NCBI RefSeq assembly: GCF_900176515.1
Contig: NZ_FWXV01000001.1
Span: 1,116,001 to 1,180,000 of the forward strand
DNA from: Kibdelosporangium aridum
GTDB taxonomy: Bacteria > Actinomycetota > Actinomycetes > Mycobacteriales > Pseudonocardiaceae
DNA length: 64,000 nucleotides
Direction of reading: 5' to 3'
Every line of letters starts with the position of its first letter. Position 1 is the first letter of the stretch. The notes below the pieces were generated by a model that was not told the DNA's origin, made no database searches, and saw only the letters and a program-made list of their open reading frames with translations. The position numbers were made by a program, and so were the translations under genes. This document shows positions 26,044 through 35,101 of the stretch, piece after piece.

Positions 26044-26912
26044 TAGGCGGCGTGCACCGCGAAGGCGATCCATTCCGGGTTTTCCCACGTGCTCCAGCGT
26101 GTCCGGGCGTCCTGTTCGATGGCCGCGACGGCTTGGTCGGGCGGTAGTTGGCGGGCCTGGGCGCGGATGTGCTTGAGGTAGTCGCGGATTTCGACGAGGA
26201 GTTGCGCGTCGGCGACTTCGCCGTGGCCGGGGACGACGACCGCGGGGTCCAAGGCCACCAGCTCGTCCAGCACGCGGATCCACCCGGTGATGTCGACATC
26301 CGTGTCGTGCGGCGGGAAGTACGGCGCGATCGGGAACATGCGGGTCTCGGCGAGGTCGCCGGTGAACAGCACGCGACCGTCGACCAACACCGTCTGATCG
26401 GAACTGGTGTGTGCCGGGCCCCGGTGGTGCAGCGTGACTGTGCGTCCGCCGAGATCGATCTCCGCTTGCGAGCCGTCGTACGTCACATCCGGTTCGGTCA
26501 GTTCGACATCCTCCAGCTGGGTGGCGAAGGACGGGCTCAGGCCGCTGAACATCGCAAGGTACGCGGCGCCTTTGCGATGCAGTTCGTCGCGTTGGGCGCG
26601 GTTGTAGATGATGGTCGCGGCGCCTTTGAACGCTTGCGCGCCGAAGCTGTGTTCGGGGTGGAAGTGCGTGGTCGTCAGGTACAGCCGGCGGTCATTGGCG
26701 AGACGTTTGGCTTGGCCGAGCACGTATTCGCCGTTGCGAGGACCAAGACCGGTGTCGACGATCAAGGCCGCGTGCTCGCCCACCACGATGCCGACGTTCG
26801 GCACGAGCGGTACCCGGCGGTCGGGGATCACGAAAACGCCATCGGCCACCTCGACCGGCTCGCCGCTGACAATCGGTTCCGGTGCACTGCTCACGTCTGG
26901 TAATGCGGTCAC
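26013..26912 (-). CDS. Metallo-beta-lactamase-fold hydrolase
   Basis: A 299-residue protein with an MBL fold. The zinc motif reads HFHPEH in place of the usual HxHxDH, with further ligands at HHRGPAHT, FTGDLAE and VVPGHGEV. The Asp-to-Glu change may alter the second zinc site. Relatives include subclass B3-like lactamases, quinolone-signal hydrolases and general hydrolases; substrate unknown. It starts with a GTG and is divergent from a TetR gene with an inverted repeat between them, so it is probably the regulator's target. Confidence 0.82.
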   Translation of the reverse strand: MTALPDVSSAPEPIVSGEPVEVADGVFVIPDRRVPLVPNVGIVVGEHAALIVDTGLGPRNGEYVLGQAKRLANDRRLYLTTTHFHPEHSFGAQAFKGAATIIYNRAQRDELHRKGAAYLAMFSGLSPSFATQLEDVELTEPDVTYDGSQAEIDLGGRTVTLHHRGPAHTSSDQTVLVDGRVLFTGDLAETRMFPIAPYFPPHDTDVDITGWIRVLDELVALDPAVVVPGHGEVADAQLLVEIRDYLKHIRAQARQLPPDQAVAAIEQDARTRWSTWENPEWIAFAVHAAYHSTKASDQG

Positions 26913-26925
26913 CGCGCTGGCCCCA

Positions 26926-26975
26926 ATCTGATCGGTGTTCAGATGCTAGTCCGACGGTAGCACGAATCTGAACAC
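26926..26975. promoter_or_regulatory. Inverted-repeat operator between metallo-hydrolase and TetR genes
   Basis: GTGTTCAGAT at 26935-26944 is the exact inverse of ATCTGAACAC at 26966-26975, and a further ATCTGA at 26926-26931 forms a second inverted pair with TCAGAT at 26939-26944. The motif copies cover the gap between the divergent genes, as expected for a TetR-regulated pair. Confidence 0.6.
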
Positions 26976-26978
26976 TGC

Positions 26979-26991
26979 TAAGATCGTCGCG
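26979..26991 (+). promoter_or_regulatory. -10 box and probable leaderless start of second TetR gene
   Basis: TAAGAT at 26979-26984 is 6 bases from the GTG at 26991. Transcription starting there would give an mRNA with no leader. No ribosome site is present. Confidence 0.4.
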
Positions 26992-27635
26992 TGGGCTATC
27001 ACCATGGCGACCTGCGGGCAGCGCTGCTCGACGCCGCCGAATCACTCGTGCGGGAGCGCGGCATCGACGGTTGGTCGCTGCGTGAGGTATCCGCGCGGAT
27101 CGGCGTCAGCCCCAGCGCGGCGTACCACCACTTCAAGTCACGCGACGCGTTGGTCGGTGCCTTGTCCGCACAAGTGCTCGCTCGGCTGGGGGAGCGAGTC
27201 CGGAAAGCCGCCGGGCGCGCCCGAGGCCAGCGGGAGGACCCACAGTCGCGAGTGATCGCGCTGTGCCGGTCGTATGTCCGTTGGACGGTGGAGGATCCAT
27301 CGGTCGCAGGCCTCGCGTTCGGCGCACACCACGACGAGGCCGAGACGCCAGTTTCTCCGCATCCCCATGACGTGTTGGCCGCCGAGTTGGACAAGCTCGT
27401 CGAGGCCGGTGGTCTGACAGCGTCGGCACGCATCGGGGCCGAGTTCGTGCTGTGGCCCGCGGTGCATGGACTCGCCACCCTGTTGCGAGACGGCCTGATG
27501 CGCCTGGACAGCGCCCGTGAGGTTGACGCACAAGTGGAAAGGCTGATTCGCGCGGTCCTCACCGGACTGCGAGAGGAGACCTCCCAGCATCGGCCCCAAG
27601 CCCGCTCGGCACATACCGAGCACCTTGGCTCTTAG
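26991..27635 (+). CDS. TetR-family regulator
   Basis: A 214-residue protein with a TetR helix-turn-helix (about 10-50; GIDGWSLREVSARIGVSPSAAYHHFKSRDALVGALSA) and a WHG/TetR_C_33-like helical domain (ARIGAEFVLWPAVHGLATLLRDG). It starts MGYHHGDLR at a GTG. It shares the ATCTGAACA operator region with the metallo-hydrolase. The 3' end overlaps the convergent beta-propeller gene by 4 bases. Confidence 0.87.
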   Translation: MGYHHGDLRAALLDAAESLVRERGIDGWSLREVSARIGVSPSAAYHHFKSRDALVGALSAQVLARLGERVRKAAGRARGQREDPQSRVIALCRSYVRWTVEDPSVAGLAFGAHHDEAETPVSPHPHDVLAAELDKLVEAGGLTASARIGAEFVLWPAVHGLATLLRDGLMRLDSAREVDAQVERLIRAVLTGLREETSQHRPQARSAHTEHLGS

Positions 27636-28603
27636 AAACGCAATGCGCGAAGCCGGAACTCGTCCGTGCGGGTGCCGCTGAGCAACTGGTCCAACCTGCC
27701 GGTCAGCACGTACGTGCCGCAGCGACTGCGGGCCATGGTCGTCGGTGCCGGATCAGGCCAGGGGAGTGAGGACTTGACGGTCGCAGTGTGCCAGCCATCG
27801 GTGGAGTGCAGTCGGAGTACCCGGTTGGCGCTGGTGTTGTCGATGCCGTCGAGCATGGTGGTTCCGGTGAGCAACAGGCCGTCGAGGGCACCGATGGGTT
27901 CGTTCACGGTGACTTGAGCGAGGTTCGCCGGGTCACGCAACGGGATCCGCCACAGACTCCGCCCGGACGAATGCGCGACGAGCAGGAAACCGCCGGGGTG
28001 CCAGACGATTCCGTTCGCGCCGTTGCCTGAACCTGCGGGCATCAACCGGTCGTCGCGGATCAGGATCGACGGCGAGCCATAGGGTGGCACGCGGTAGATG
28101 GCGCCACTGCGCGAGTCGGTGACGTACGCTGTGCCGTCGGGTGCTACGGCAACGTCGTTTCCGAAGTGTGGCCGTTGTGGGTCGAGCGCGGCGAGGTCGA
28201 CGTACCTGATCTGCTTGCCGGAGTGGGCGTCGTAGATGCCTAGACCGGATGTCTTGCCGATCGTTTCCGGCGTTGAGCGGTCGCCGATGCCGATGTCGCC
28301 GTTCACCGCGAGCACCTTGCCGCGGTCGACCGCGAGGCCCATGGTGGTGATCAGTCTGGGATCGTTGACGAGGGTTCGTGTGGATCCGTCTGGTTGGACC
28401 GCGGAGACTGTGCCATGGGTGACGGATCCGACCAGGAACCTGTCTCGCCGGCCGTCGTAGGCAATGCCTTCGGGATGCAGGGTGGGACCGTTGCCAAGGA
28501 CGAAGTCGGGGCACGGCCGGTTTTCCGTCGCAGACGCGGAAACCGGGACCGCGGCAACGGCGATCAGGGCGAGCACAACGGACCGCAACCCTCGTCGTCT
28601 CAT
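27632..28603 (-). CDS. Secreted SMP-30-like beta-propeller protein
   Basis: A 323-residue precursor. Residues 1-26 are a signal peptide (MRRRGLRSVVLALIAVAAVPVSASA). The rest repeats propeller-like segments: NGPTLHPEGIAYDGRRDRFLVGSVTHG, PHFGNDVAVAPDGTAYVTDSRSGAIYRV and NGANGIVWHPGGFLLVAHSSGRSLWRI. It resembles the SMP-30/gluconolactonase-like group of lactonases, which hydrolyse sugar lactones with a divalent metal; the extracellular location and substrate are inferred. Homologues are common in secreted actinomycete proteins of unknown function. Confidence 0.78.
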   Translation of the reverse strand: MRRRGLRSVVLALIAVAAVPVSASATENRPCPDFVLGNGPTLHPEGIAYDGRRDRFLVGSVTHGTVSAVQPDGSTRTLVNDPRLITTMGLAVDRGKVLAVNGDIGIGDRSTPETIGKTSGLGIYDAHSGKQIRYVDLAALDPQRPHFGNDVAVAPDGTAYVTDSRSGAIYRVPPYGSPSILIRDDRLMPAGSGNGANGIVWHPGGFLLVAHSSGRSLWRIPLRDPANLAQVTVNEPIGALDGLLLTGTTMLDGIDNTSANRVLRLHSTDGWHTATVKSSLPWPDPAPTTMARSRCGTYVLTGRLDQLLSGTRTDEFRLRALRF

Positions 28604-28669
28604 GTGTGCAACGTAGCCGTGGCGCCTACCTGGGCATACCGACGAAGGTTAGGTGCTTTCGTTCCGTGA

Positions 28670-28679
28670 CCACATGTGG
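28670..28679. promoter_or_regulatory. CCACATGTGG palindrome upstream of the S8 peptidase
   Basis: A perfect 10-base palindrome in the 203-base gap between two divergent genes, 128 bases upstream of the peptidase start. It may be a binding site; nothing else recognisable lies in this gap except the ribosome site at 28795. Confidence 0.3.
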
Positions 28680-28806
28680 CAACGGAGTCACTCATACGGC
28701 TGCTATTCCCTGAGTGTTCCGGCACATAACGTCTGCGCGATCCGGGGTTGACCCCGGTTTCATCCGCGTGTGTCGGGGCACGCGTTGGAATGCTGGGAGG
28801 GGACTA

Positions 28807-31611
28807 GTGCGTGCGCCCATTCGGCCGAATCGAAGATTCTTGGCCGCTTCACTGGGAGTTGTACTTTCGCTGAGCATCGTTTCGCCTGCCGCCGCGTGGC
28901 CGGATCCGGCAGGCAAGGCCGCAGACAACGCCAGCAAGCAGATTTCCGCCTTACAGGAGCTCAAACGCTCGCAATCGGCCGTCGAATCCAAGCTGGACAC
29001 CTCGCTTGTCGTCGCCAAGCGCGGCACCGAGGCCGCCGGGCGGGGGATGCGCGCCGCGCTTCCGGCGCTGCAGACCGGCGTGGGGGACCGGGTCACTGTG
29101 GACATCCGGGGGAGTGCTTCCGCTGACCTGCTTGACCACCTGCGCAAGGTCGGTGCGGGCATCCGCGCTGTTTCCGAGCACTACAGCTCTGTCCGGGCCG
29201 AGGTGCCGGTCAGCGCGATGGAGAGCATCGCGTCTCGCAAGGACGTGAAGTTCGTCGAGCCTGCCGTCGGTGCGATGACGGCGAAGCAGCTTGCCGACAA
29301 GCCCAAGAAGAAGCCCACCAAGGACGAGAAGGCCAAGCAGATCACCGAGCGCACCCGGCAGGCACTGAGCGTTCAGGCTGAGCCCGCGGTCAGTGAAGGC
29401 GACCGGGCGCACAATGCCGACAAAGCACGGCAGCAGTTCGGGGTCACGGGCATCGGCGTGAAGATCTGCGCGCTGTCGGACGGCATCGACTCGCTTCAGG
29501 CGTCACAGGCCGCGGGCGAGCTGCCTGCCGTCGACGTGCTGCCCGGCGAGGGCGGCGACGGTGACGAGGGCACTGCCATGCTCGAGATCATCCACGACCT
29601 CGCGCCCAACGCCGAACTCGGCTTCGCCACGGCATTCCGGTCCGACGCCAGCTTCGCCGACAACATCCGGAAACTGCGTTTCCAGGCCAACTGCGACATC
29701 ATCGTCGACGACGTCATCTACTTCAAGGAAGCGGTCTTCCAGGACTGGATCATCGCTCAGGCCGTCAACGACGTGACCGCTGACGGCGCTCTGTACTTCT
29801 CGAGTGCGGGCAACGAGGGCAACGTTGTCGACGGTACGGCCGCGCACTGGGAAGGTGACTTCGTCGACTCCGGTCTGTCGATCGGCAAGTGGGCAGGCAC
29901 CGCGCACAACTTCGCGGGCAGCAACGGGGTTCAGATCTATCAGCCGATCTCCGATGCGTCCTCGGCAGGCGTCCCGGTTCTGCTGAACTGGTCCGACCCG
30001 CTCGGCGCGTCGACCAACGACTACGACCTGTACCTGTTGGACCGCAACGGAAATGTCCTCTCCGCGAGCCAGAATTTCCAGAACGGCACACAGGACGCCT
30101 ACGAGCGCGTGAACACACCGAGCGGCGGCGGGCAGGGACTTCGCCTGGCCATCGTGAAGTTCAAGGGCGAGAACCGCTACCTCTCGCTGTCCGCGCTGCG
30201 CAGCCGGTTCAAGGACACCGCCGGTGTGCTGACCGGATACAACACGCCTGGCGAGATCTTCGGCCACGCCGCGGCCAAGAACGCCTTCGCGGTCGCGGCC
30301 GCGCCCGCCGCCAAGGCTTTCGGGCGTGCCCTCGAGCCCGGTGACCCGCCGAACCCGACCGGGCCGTTCCCAGGTGCGTTCGGGCCGACCTCCAAGGTCG
30401 AGCGGTTCACCTCGGACGGCCCACGGCGCATCATCTACAACGCCGACGGGACGCCGATCACGCCCGGCGACGTCTCCTCGACCGGTGGCGAGGTGCGCAA
30501 GAAGCCGGACCTCACCGCCGCCGACGGGGTGACCACGACGGTGCCGGACTTCGAGACGTTCTACGGCACCTCGGCCGCGGCACCGCACGCGGCGGCCATC
30601 GCCGGCCTTGTGTTGTCCGGCAACCCAGGGCTCGCTCCGGCTGATGTCCGTGAGGCGTTGACCACCACGAGCATCGACATCGAGCAGGCCGGCTTCGACA
30701 ACCGTGCCGGTTCCGGAATCATCTTGGCGGACAGGGTTCTGGGCTACACGGGTGCCAGCCCGCAGCCGCTGGCCGAGGCGCAGACGCCGACCGTGCGCGC
30801 CAACGACGGCGGCAACTTCATCGACCCGGGTGACACCGCGACGGTGACGTTGCCGGTGACCAACCGTGGTGACGGTCTCGCGGCTTCGACGAGTGTCGTG
30901 CTGAGCTCGCCGACCGCGGGTGTGACGATCACGCCGCGCTCGAAGTTCTACGGCTCGATCGACAAGGGCCAGACCGCGATCAACAACTTCACGTTGACCG
31001 TCCCGGCCAACCACCCACTGGGCACCCCGGTTCTGTTGGACGCCAAGGTGAGCTTCGCCGGTGCGCAGTCACCGAAGACGGCCCGCTTCCCCGTGAAGAT
31101 CGGCCAACCGTCCACTGTGGTGCATGACTTCACCTACACCGGTACGCCGCTGGCCATCCCGGACAACGACCCGACCGGCGTCACGGTGCCGATCGAGGTC
31201 TCCGGTGTCGGCCCGGTCAGTCGTGTGACGTTCTCCATCGACGGCACGGAGTGCACGGCCAACCCGGGCGCCACCACCGTCGGGATCGACCACACCTTCG
31301 TGAGTGACCTCGTCGGTACGTTGCGCTCGCCAAGTGGCGCGACTGCGACGTTGTTCTCCGGCAACGGTTCCAACGGCAAGAACATGTGCAAGGTCGTGTT
31401 CGACGACACCGCCGCGCGCGCGTTCCGTGACTCCAAGTCCGAGGACGCGCCGTACACCGGTTCGTGGCGGCCGTTCCAGCCGCTTGAGGGCACGGTCGGT
31501 GCGACCGACGGCACGTGGACGCTGCACGTCCGCGACGCCGCCGGACGGGACGTGGGCTCGCTGCGTGCGTTCTCGCTGCACGTGTCGGGTTATGTGACCC
31601 CGGGGAGCTGA
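28807..31611 (+). CDS. Secreted S8-like peptidase with Glu in place of catalytic His, and P domain
   Basis: A 934-residue precursor. The GTG at 28807 is chosen because GGGAGGGG lies just upstream and the first 30 residues then make a signal peptide. A propeptide region runs to about 195, with a Lys-rich stretch (KKKPTKDEKAK). The peptidase core shows Asp225 (ICALSDGIDS), Glu254 in DEGTAMLEIIHDLAPNAEL, Asn336 (FSSAGNEGN) and Ser589 (YGTSAAAPHAA). The usual His of HGT is replaced by Glu. A CARDB/Ig-like region and a C-terminal proprotein convertase P domain (DHTFVSDLVGTLRSPSGATATLF...GTWTLHVRDAAG) follow. Cell-surface or secreted peptidase. Confidence 0.82.
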   Translation: MRAPIRPNRRFLAASLGVVLSLSIVSPAAAWPDPAGKAADNASKQISALQELKRSQSAVESKLDTSLVVAKRGTEAAGRGMRAALPALQTGVGDRVTVDIRGSASADLLDHLRKVGAGIRAVSEHYSSVRAEVPVSAMESIASRKDVKFVEPAVGAMTAKQLADKPKKKPTKDEKAKQITERTRQALSVQAEPAVSEGDRAHNADKARQQFGVTGIGVKICALSDGIDSLQASQAAGELPAVDVLPGEGGDGDEGTAMLEIIHDLAPNAELGFATAFRSDASFADNIRKLRFQANCDIIVDDVIYFKEAVFQDWIIAQAVNDVTADGALYFSSAGNEGNVVDGTAAHWEGDFVDSGLSIGKWAGTAHNFAGSNGVQIYQPISDASSAGVPVLLNWSDPLGASTNDYDLYLLDRNGNVLSASQNFQNGTQDAYERVNTPSGGGQGLRLAIVKFKGENRYLSLSALRSRFKDTAGVLTGYNTPGEIFGHAAAKNAFAVAAAPAAKAFGRALEPGDPPNPTGPFPGAFGPTSKVERFTSDGPRRIIYNADGTPITPGDVSSTGGEVRKKPDLTAADGVTTTVPDFETFYGTSAAAPHAAAIAGLVLSGNPGLAPADVREALTTTSIDIEQAGFDNRAGSGIILADRVLGYTGASPQPLAEAQTPTVRANDGGNFIDPGDTATVTLPVTNRGDGLAASTSVVLSSPTAGVTITPRSKFYGSIDKGQTAINNFTLTVPANHPLGTPVLLDAKVSFAGAQSPKTARFPVKIGQPSTVVHDFTYTGTPLAIPDNDPTGVTVPIEVSGVGPVSRVTFSIDGTECTANPGATTVGIDHTFVSDLVGTLRSPSGATATLFSGNGSNGKNMCKVVFDDTAARAFRDSKSEDAPYTGSWRPFQPLEGTVGATDGTWTLHVRDAAGRDVGSLRAFSLHVSGYVTPGS

Positions 31612-31618
31612 GTCCAGC

Positions 31619-31650
31619 CTGGTGGGCCGGGTGCGTGCCCGGCCCACCAG
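31619..31650. terminator. Bidirectional terminator between S8 peptidase and LtrA
   Basis: Perfect 13-bp stem: CTGGTGGGCCGGG at 31619-31631 with CCCGGCCCACCAG at 31638-31650, loop TGCGTG. It lies between the convergent stops at 31611 and 31654 and can serve both genes. Confidence 0.85.
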
Positions 31651-31653
31651 CCG

Positions 31654-32865
31654 TCATTCGTGGGTCGCGTGCCGAATCTCTTCACGAATGTCGTGGTACT
31701 TGAACCATTCGTAGACGATCAAGGCGATCAGCAAGACCGTCAGCACACCGAGGCTGGCCATCGCGGGCACGTAGGACACGAGCGGCACCACGGCCAGCAG
31801 GACGACGCCGAGGACGACTCGCTCAACCTTGAAGACGTGCTTGGTGCGCCAGCCGATACCCACGTAAGCGAACATGAACAGCGCCACACCGCCGTACATG
31901 GCCCACAGGGGAGGGCCGTAGAGCGGATCGGCGAGCGTATGGCCCTTCTCGCCACCCACGTAGCCGAGGACCTTCTTCAACCCCAGGGCCAGCATCACGA
32001 TGCCGATCATCAGCGGCAGGTGCAGGTACGTGTAGGCGACCTGGCCCATCCGGACCCGCTCTGCGCCGCGCGCTTCGGCGAGTGCTTGTTCGGCGGCCAG
32101 CACATGGGTGTCGAAGTACGACCACCACAGCGCCCCGGCGATCGCCAGGCCGAGGGTCGCGGCCACGATGATGGGCCATGAGATGGCCAGATGCGTGACA
32201 CCGACACCGATCGCGACGATCGACTCACCCAGCGCGATGATGATGATCAGCCCATAGCGCTCGGCGAAGTGCTTGGCCGATGGCAGCCGCCAGCCCTTCG
32301 TGCCGATCAGCATCGTGCCGCCGTAGTCGGCGAGGACGGCGGCCGCCCAGACAGCCGTCTGGGCGGCACCAGAGAGCTGGGAAGCGATCGCCAGCAGGGC
32401 CGTCCCGCCGATCATCGACGGCACGAACCGGACGAGCTGGGCCCGCAGCTCGGCCTCGTCGCCCGCGGCGATCCAGAACAGCCAGACGTGCACCACCCGC
32501 ACCAGCAGGTAGCAGAACGCCAGCACGAGCGGTCCGTCCAAGCCGCCGGGCAGGTCGTCGAAGGCCTCCGGGATGGCCAGCGCGAGCAGGAACATCGCCG
32601 CCATCGCGATGAGCATCGCGCTGCGGGCCAGCCCCTCGTCCGCCTTGACCCAATTGGACAGCCATGAATACCCGATCCACGACCACCAGATCACACTGAG
32701 CAGAAGGGCGCCGCGCAGCAGGCCTGGCCACGTCGGCGTCTCCGCCATCATGGCCGTGACCTGCGTCAACGCGAACACGAAGACCAGGTCGAAGAACAGC
32801 TCCAGGTTGGTCGCGCTTGCCCGCTCGCCGACGCGCTCCATCCTGGACCTCAACGGCTTGTTCAT
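31654..32865 (-). CDS. LtrA-family membrane protein
   Basis: A 403-residue protein with about ten membrane helices. The pattern ATNLELFFDLVFVFALTQVTAM, LLSVIWWSWIGYSWLSNWVKADE and RYGLIIIIALGESIVAIGVG is typical of the low-temperature-requirement A family, whose function is unsettled. It starts with an ATG at MNKPLRSRMERVG. It ends at the bidirectional hairpin shared with the peptidase gene. Nothing in the neighbourhood links it to cold response. Confidence 0.85.
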   Translation of the reverse strand: MNKPLRSRMERVGERASATNLELFFDLVFVFALTQVTAMMAETPTWPGLLRGALLLSVIWWSWIGYSWLSNWVKADEGLARSAMLIAMAAMFLLALAIPEAFDDLPGGLDGPLVLAFCYLLVRVVHVWLFWIAAGDEAELRAQLVRFVPSMIGGTALLAIASQLSGAAQTAVWAAAVLADYGGTMLIGTKGWRLPSAKHFAERYGLIIIIALGESIVAIGVGVTHLAISWPIIVAATLGLAIAGALWWSYFDTHVLAAEQALAEARGAERVRMGQVAYTYLHLPLMIGIVMLALGLKKVLGYVGGEKGHTLADPLYGPPLWAMYGGVALFMFAYVGIGWRTKHVFKVERVVLGVVLLAVVPLVSYVPAMASLGVLTVLLIALIVYEWFKYHDIREEIRHATHE

Positions 32866-33055
32866 GGCCAGAATGGTGACACGGCCGGGGCCGCTCAGCC
32901 TTCTCTGTGCCCGAACGTCGCCGCGGCGTCCATTGTGGACCGCAGGGGTATCGCATCCCCGGTCGAATGTGGTAGGCCGAAATTTGATTAGCCCGGGTCT
33001 GTAAACTCGTGACGGTGGTCGCCACCGCGAGCCACTCGTCTATGGAGCCTTACTG

Positions 33056-34684
33056 GTGATCACTGCTATCGATCTGGAGCTGCGTGCTGGCTCGCGCATC
33101 CTGCTCTCGGAAACGACACTGCGTGTCCAACCTGGCGATCGGATCGGCCTGGTCGGCCGAAACGGCGCGGGCAAGACCACATCGCTGAAGGTGCTCGCCG
33201 GTGAGGGCCAGCCGTACGCGGGCGCGGTGCGGCGCACCAGCGAAGTCGGTTACCTGCCGCAGGACCCGCGGGAAGGTGATCTTTCGGTCACCGCGAAGGA
33301 CCGGGTGCTCTCCGCGCGTGGCCTCGACCAGTTGCTCAGGGACATGGAGAAGGCCCAGTCGGCCATGTCGGAGCTGGTCGACGACAAAGCCCGTGAGGCC
33401 GCGGTCGTCAAGTACGGCAGGCTCGAGGAGCGGTTCGCCGCACTCGGCGGGTACGCCGCGGAAAGCGAAGCCGCACGGATCTGCAGCAACCTCGGTCTGG
33501 CCGACCGGGTGCTCGCGCAGCCGCTGCGCACGCTGTCCGGTGGCCAGCGCCGCCGGGTCGAGCTGTCCCGGATCCTGTTCGCCGCATCCGATGCGGGCGC
33601 TGGCGGCAAGTCGAGCACGATCTTGCTGCTGGACGAGCCGACCAACCACCTCGACGCGGACTCGATCACCTGGCTGCGCAACTTCCTCAAATCGCACGAC
33701 GGTGGACTCGTGGTGATCAGCCACGATGTCGAACTTCTCGACGCCGTGGTGAACAAGGTCTGGTTCCTCGACGCCAACCGCGGCGAGCTTGATCTGTACA
33801 ACATGGGCTGGAAGAAGTACCTCGAAGCCCGTGCCACAGACGAGAAACGCCGCCGCCGCGAACGCGCCAACGCGGAGAAGAAGGCAGGCGCGTTGATGGC
33901 GCAGGCCGACAAGATGCGGGCCAAGGCGACGAAGGCCGTCGCCGCGCAGAACATGGCCAAGCGCGCGGAAAAGCTGCTCGCCGGTCTCGAGCAGGAACGC
34001 CAGGCCGACAAGGTCGCCAGGATCAAGTTCCCCGATCCCGCGCCGTGCGGCCGGACTCCGTTGACCGCCGAGGGCTTGAGCAAGTCCTACGGCTCGCTTG
34101 AGGTGTTCACCGGAGTCGATCTCGCGATCGACCGTGGCTCCAAGGTGGTCGTGCTCGGCCTGAACGGTGCCGGCAAGACGACGTTGTTGCGTCTGCTCGG
34201 CGGGATGGAACCGGCCGACGCCGGGACTGTCCTACCCGGACACGGGTTGCGGCTGGGCTACTACGCACAGGAACACGAGACCCTCGATCACGAGGCCAGC
34301 GTGTGGCAGAACATCCGGCACGCCGCGCCGGACACGCCTGAGCAGCAACTTCGTACCCTGCTGGGCACATTCCTGTTCAGCGGCGAGCAGTTGGACCAGC
34401 AGGCCGGGACGTTGTCCGGTGGTGAGAAGACCCGGCTCGCGCTGGCCGGCCTGGTCTCCAGTGCGGCCAACGTGTTGCTGCTCGACGAGCCGACCAACAA
34501 CCTCGATCCGGCCAGCCGGGAACAGGTTTTGGACGCGCTGCGCCGCTACTCGGGCGCGGTCGTGCTCGTCACGCACGACCCCGGTGCGGTGGAGGCGTTG
34601 GAGCCCGAGCGCGTGATCCTCCTGCCGGACGGCACGGAAGATCATTGGTCAGCAGACTATCTTGAGTTGGTCCAGTTGGCCTGA
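33056..34684 (+). CDS. ABC-F family ATPase
   Basis: A 542-residue protein with two ABC ATPase domains and no membrane segments. Walker A motifs are GRNGAGKTT (first) and GLNGAGKTT (second), signatures LSGGQRRR and LSGGEKTR, Walker B with LLLDEPTNHLD and LLLDEPTNNLD, and a long basic coiled-coil linker (KRRRRERANAEKKAGALMAQADKMRAKATKAVAAQ). ABC-F proteins act on the ribosome, as translation factors or antibiotic-resistance proteins; the linker is of moderate length, so a housekeeping EttA/Uup-like role is the more likely reading. The start is a GTG. Confidence 0.87.
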   Translation: MITAIDLELRAGSRILLSETTLRVQPGDRIGLVGRNGAGKTTSLKVLAGEGQPYAGAVRRTSEVGYLPQDPREGDLSVTAKDRVLSARGLDQLLRDMEKAQSAMSELVDDKAREAAVVKYGRLEERFAALGGYAAESEAARICSNLGLADRVLAQPLRTLSGGQRRRVELSRILFAASDAGAGGKSSTILLLDEPTNHLDADSITWLRNFLKSHDGGLVVISHDVELLDAVVNKVWFLDANRGELDLYNMGWKKYLEARATDEKRRRRERANAEKKAGALMAQADKMRAKATKAVAAQNMAKRAEKLLAGLEQERQADKVARIKFPDPAPCGRTPLTAEGLSKSYGSLEVFTGVDLAIDRGSKVVVLGLNGAGKTTLLRLLGGMEPADAGTVLPGHGLRLGYYAQEHETLDHEASVWQNIRHAAPDTPEQQLRTLLGTFLFSGEQLDQQAGTLSGGEKTRLALAGLVSSAANVLLLDEPTNNLDPASREQVLDALRRYSGAVVLVTHDPGAVEALEPERVILLPDGTEDHWSADYLELVQLA

Positions 34685-34856
34685 ATCCCGCACGGATGCG
34701 CCTAGATCATCGGTGATCCACTCGGATGGAGTAGTGCGAGTGGGCGACTTCATGATGATTTTTCCAACTCGCCTGGCGTTCCGAGCTTCCGTGTTCGATC
34801 ATTGCGGGCGCAGGGGTCGCATGTGACCCTAGTTACTCGCTACGGAAGGCGGAGAC

Positions 34857-35066
34857 GTGGCTGACCTCAAGAAAGGCGCGCGCATTACTGGAAGTACGCG
34901 CGACAAGCTAGCCGCTGATCTGAAGAAGAAGTACGAAAAGGGCGCCAGCATCCGGGCTTTGGCGGAGTCGACGGGCCGGTCGTACGGATTCGTGCACCGG
35001 GTTCTGTCGGAGTCCGGTGTGCAGTTGCGCGGTCGTGGCGGCGCGACGCGTACCAAGAAGAAGTAG
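34857..35066 (+). CDS. Small HTH-domain protein
   Basis: A 69-residue very basic protein (MADLKKGARITGSTRDKLAADLKKKYEKGASIRALAESTGRSYGFVHRVLSESGVQLRGRGGATRTKKK in essence, given here only in outline): a helix-turn-helix core AESTGRSYGFVHRVL with lysine/arginine-rich tail. A GTG start has GGAAGGCGGAG upstream. Proteins of this size and pattern are widespread and highly conserved in actinomycetes and are likely DNA-binding, nucleoid-type or regulatory. It stands alone between ABC-F and the GT87-like gene. Confidence 0.8.
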   Translation: MADLKKGARITGSTRDKLAADLKKKYEKGASIRALAESTGRSYGFVHRVLSESGVQLRGRGGATRTKKK

Positions 35067-35101
35067 CGACTGTCTGGTTGTTCTCCCAGCACACTCGTGT
35101 T

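Noticed and set aside
29503..31014. 503-codon minus-strand frame under the S8 peptidase
   Set aside because: Shadow frame with no similarity; the peptidase catalytic motifs are on the other strand.
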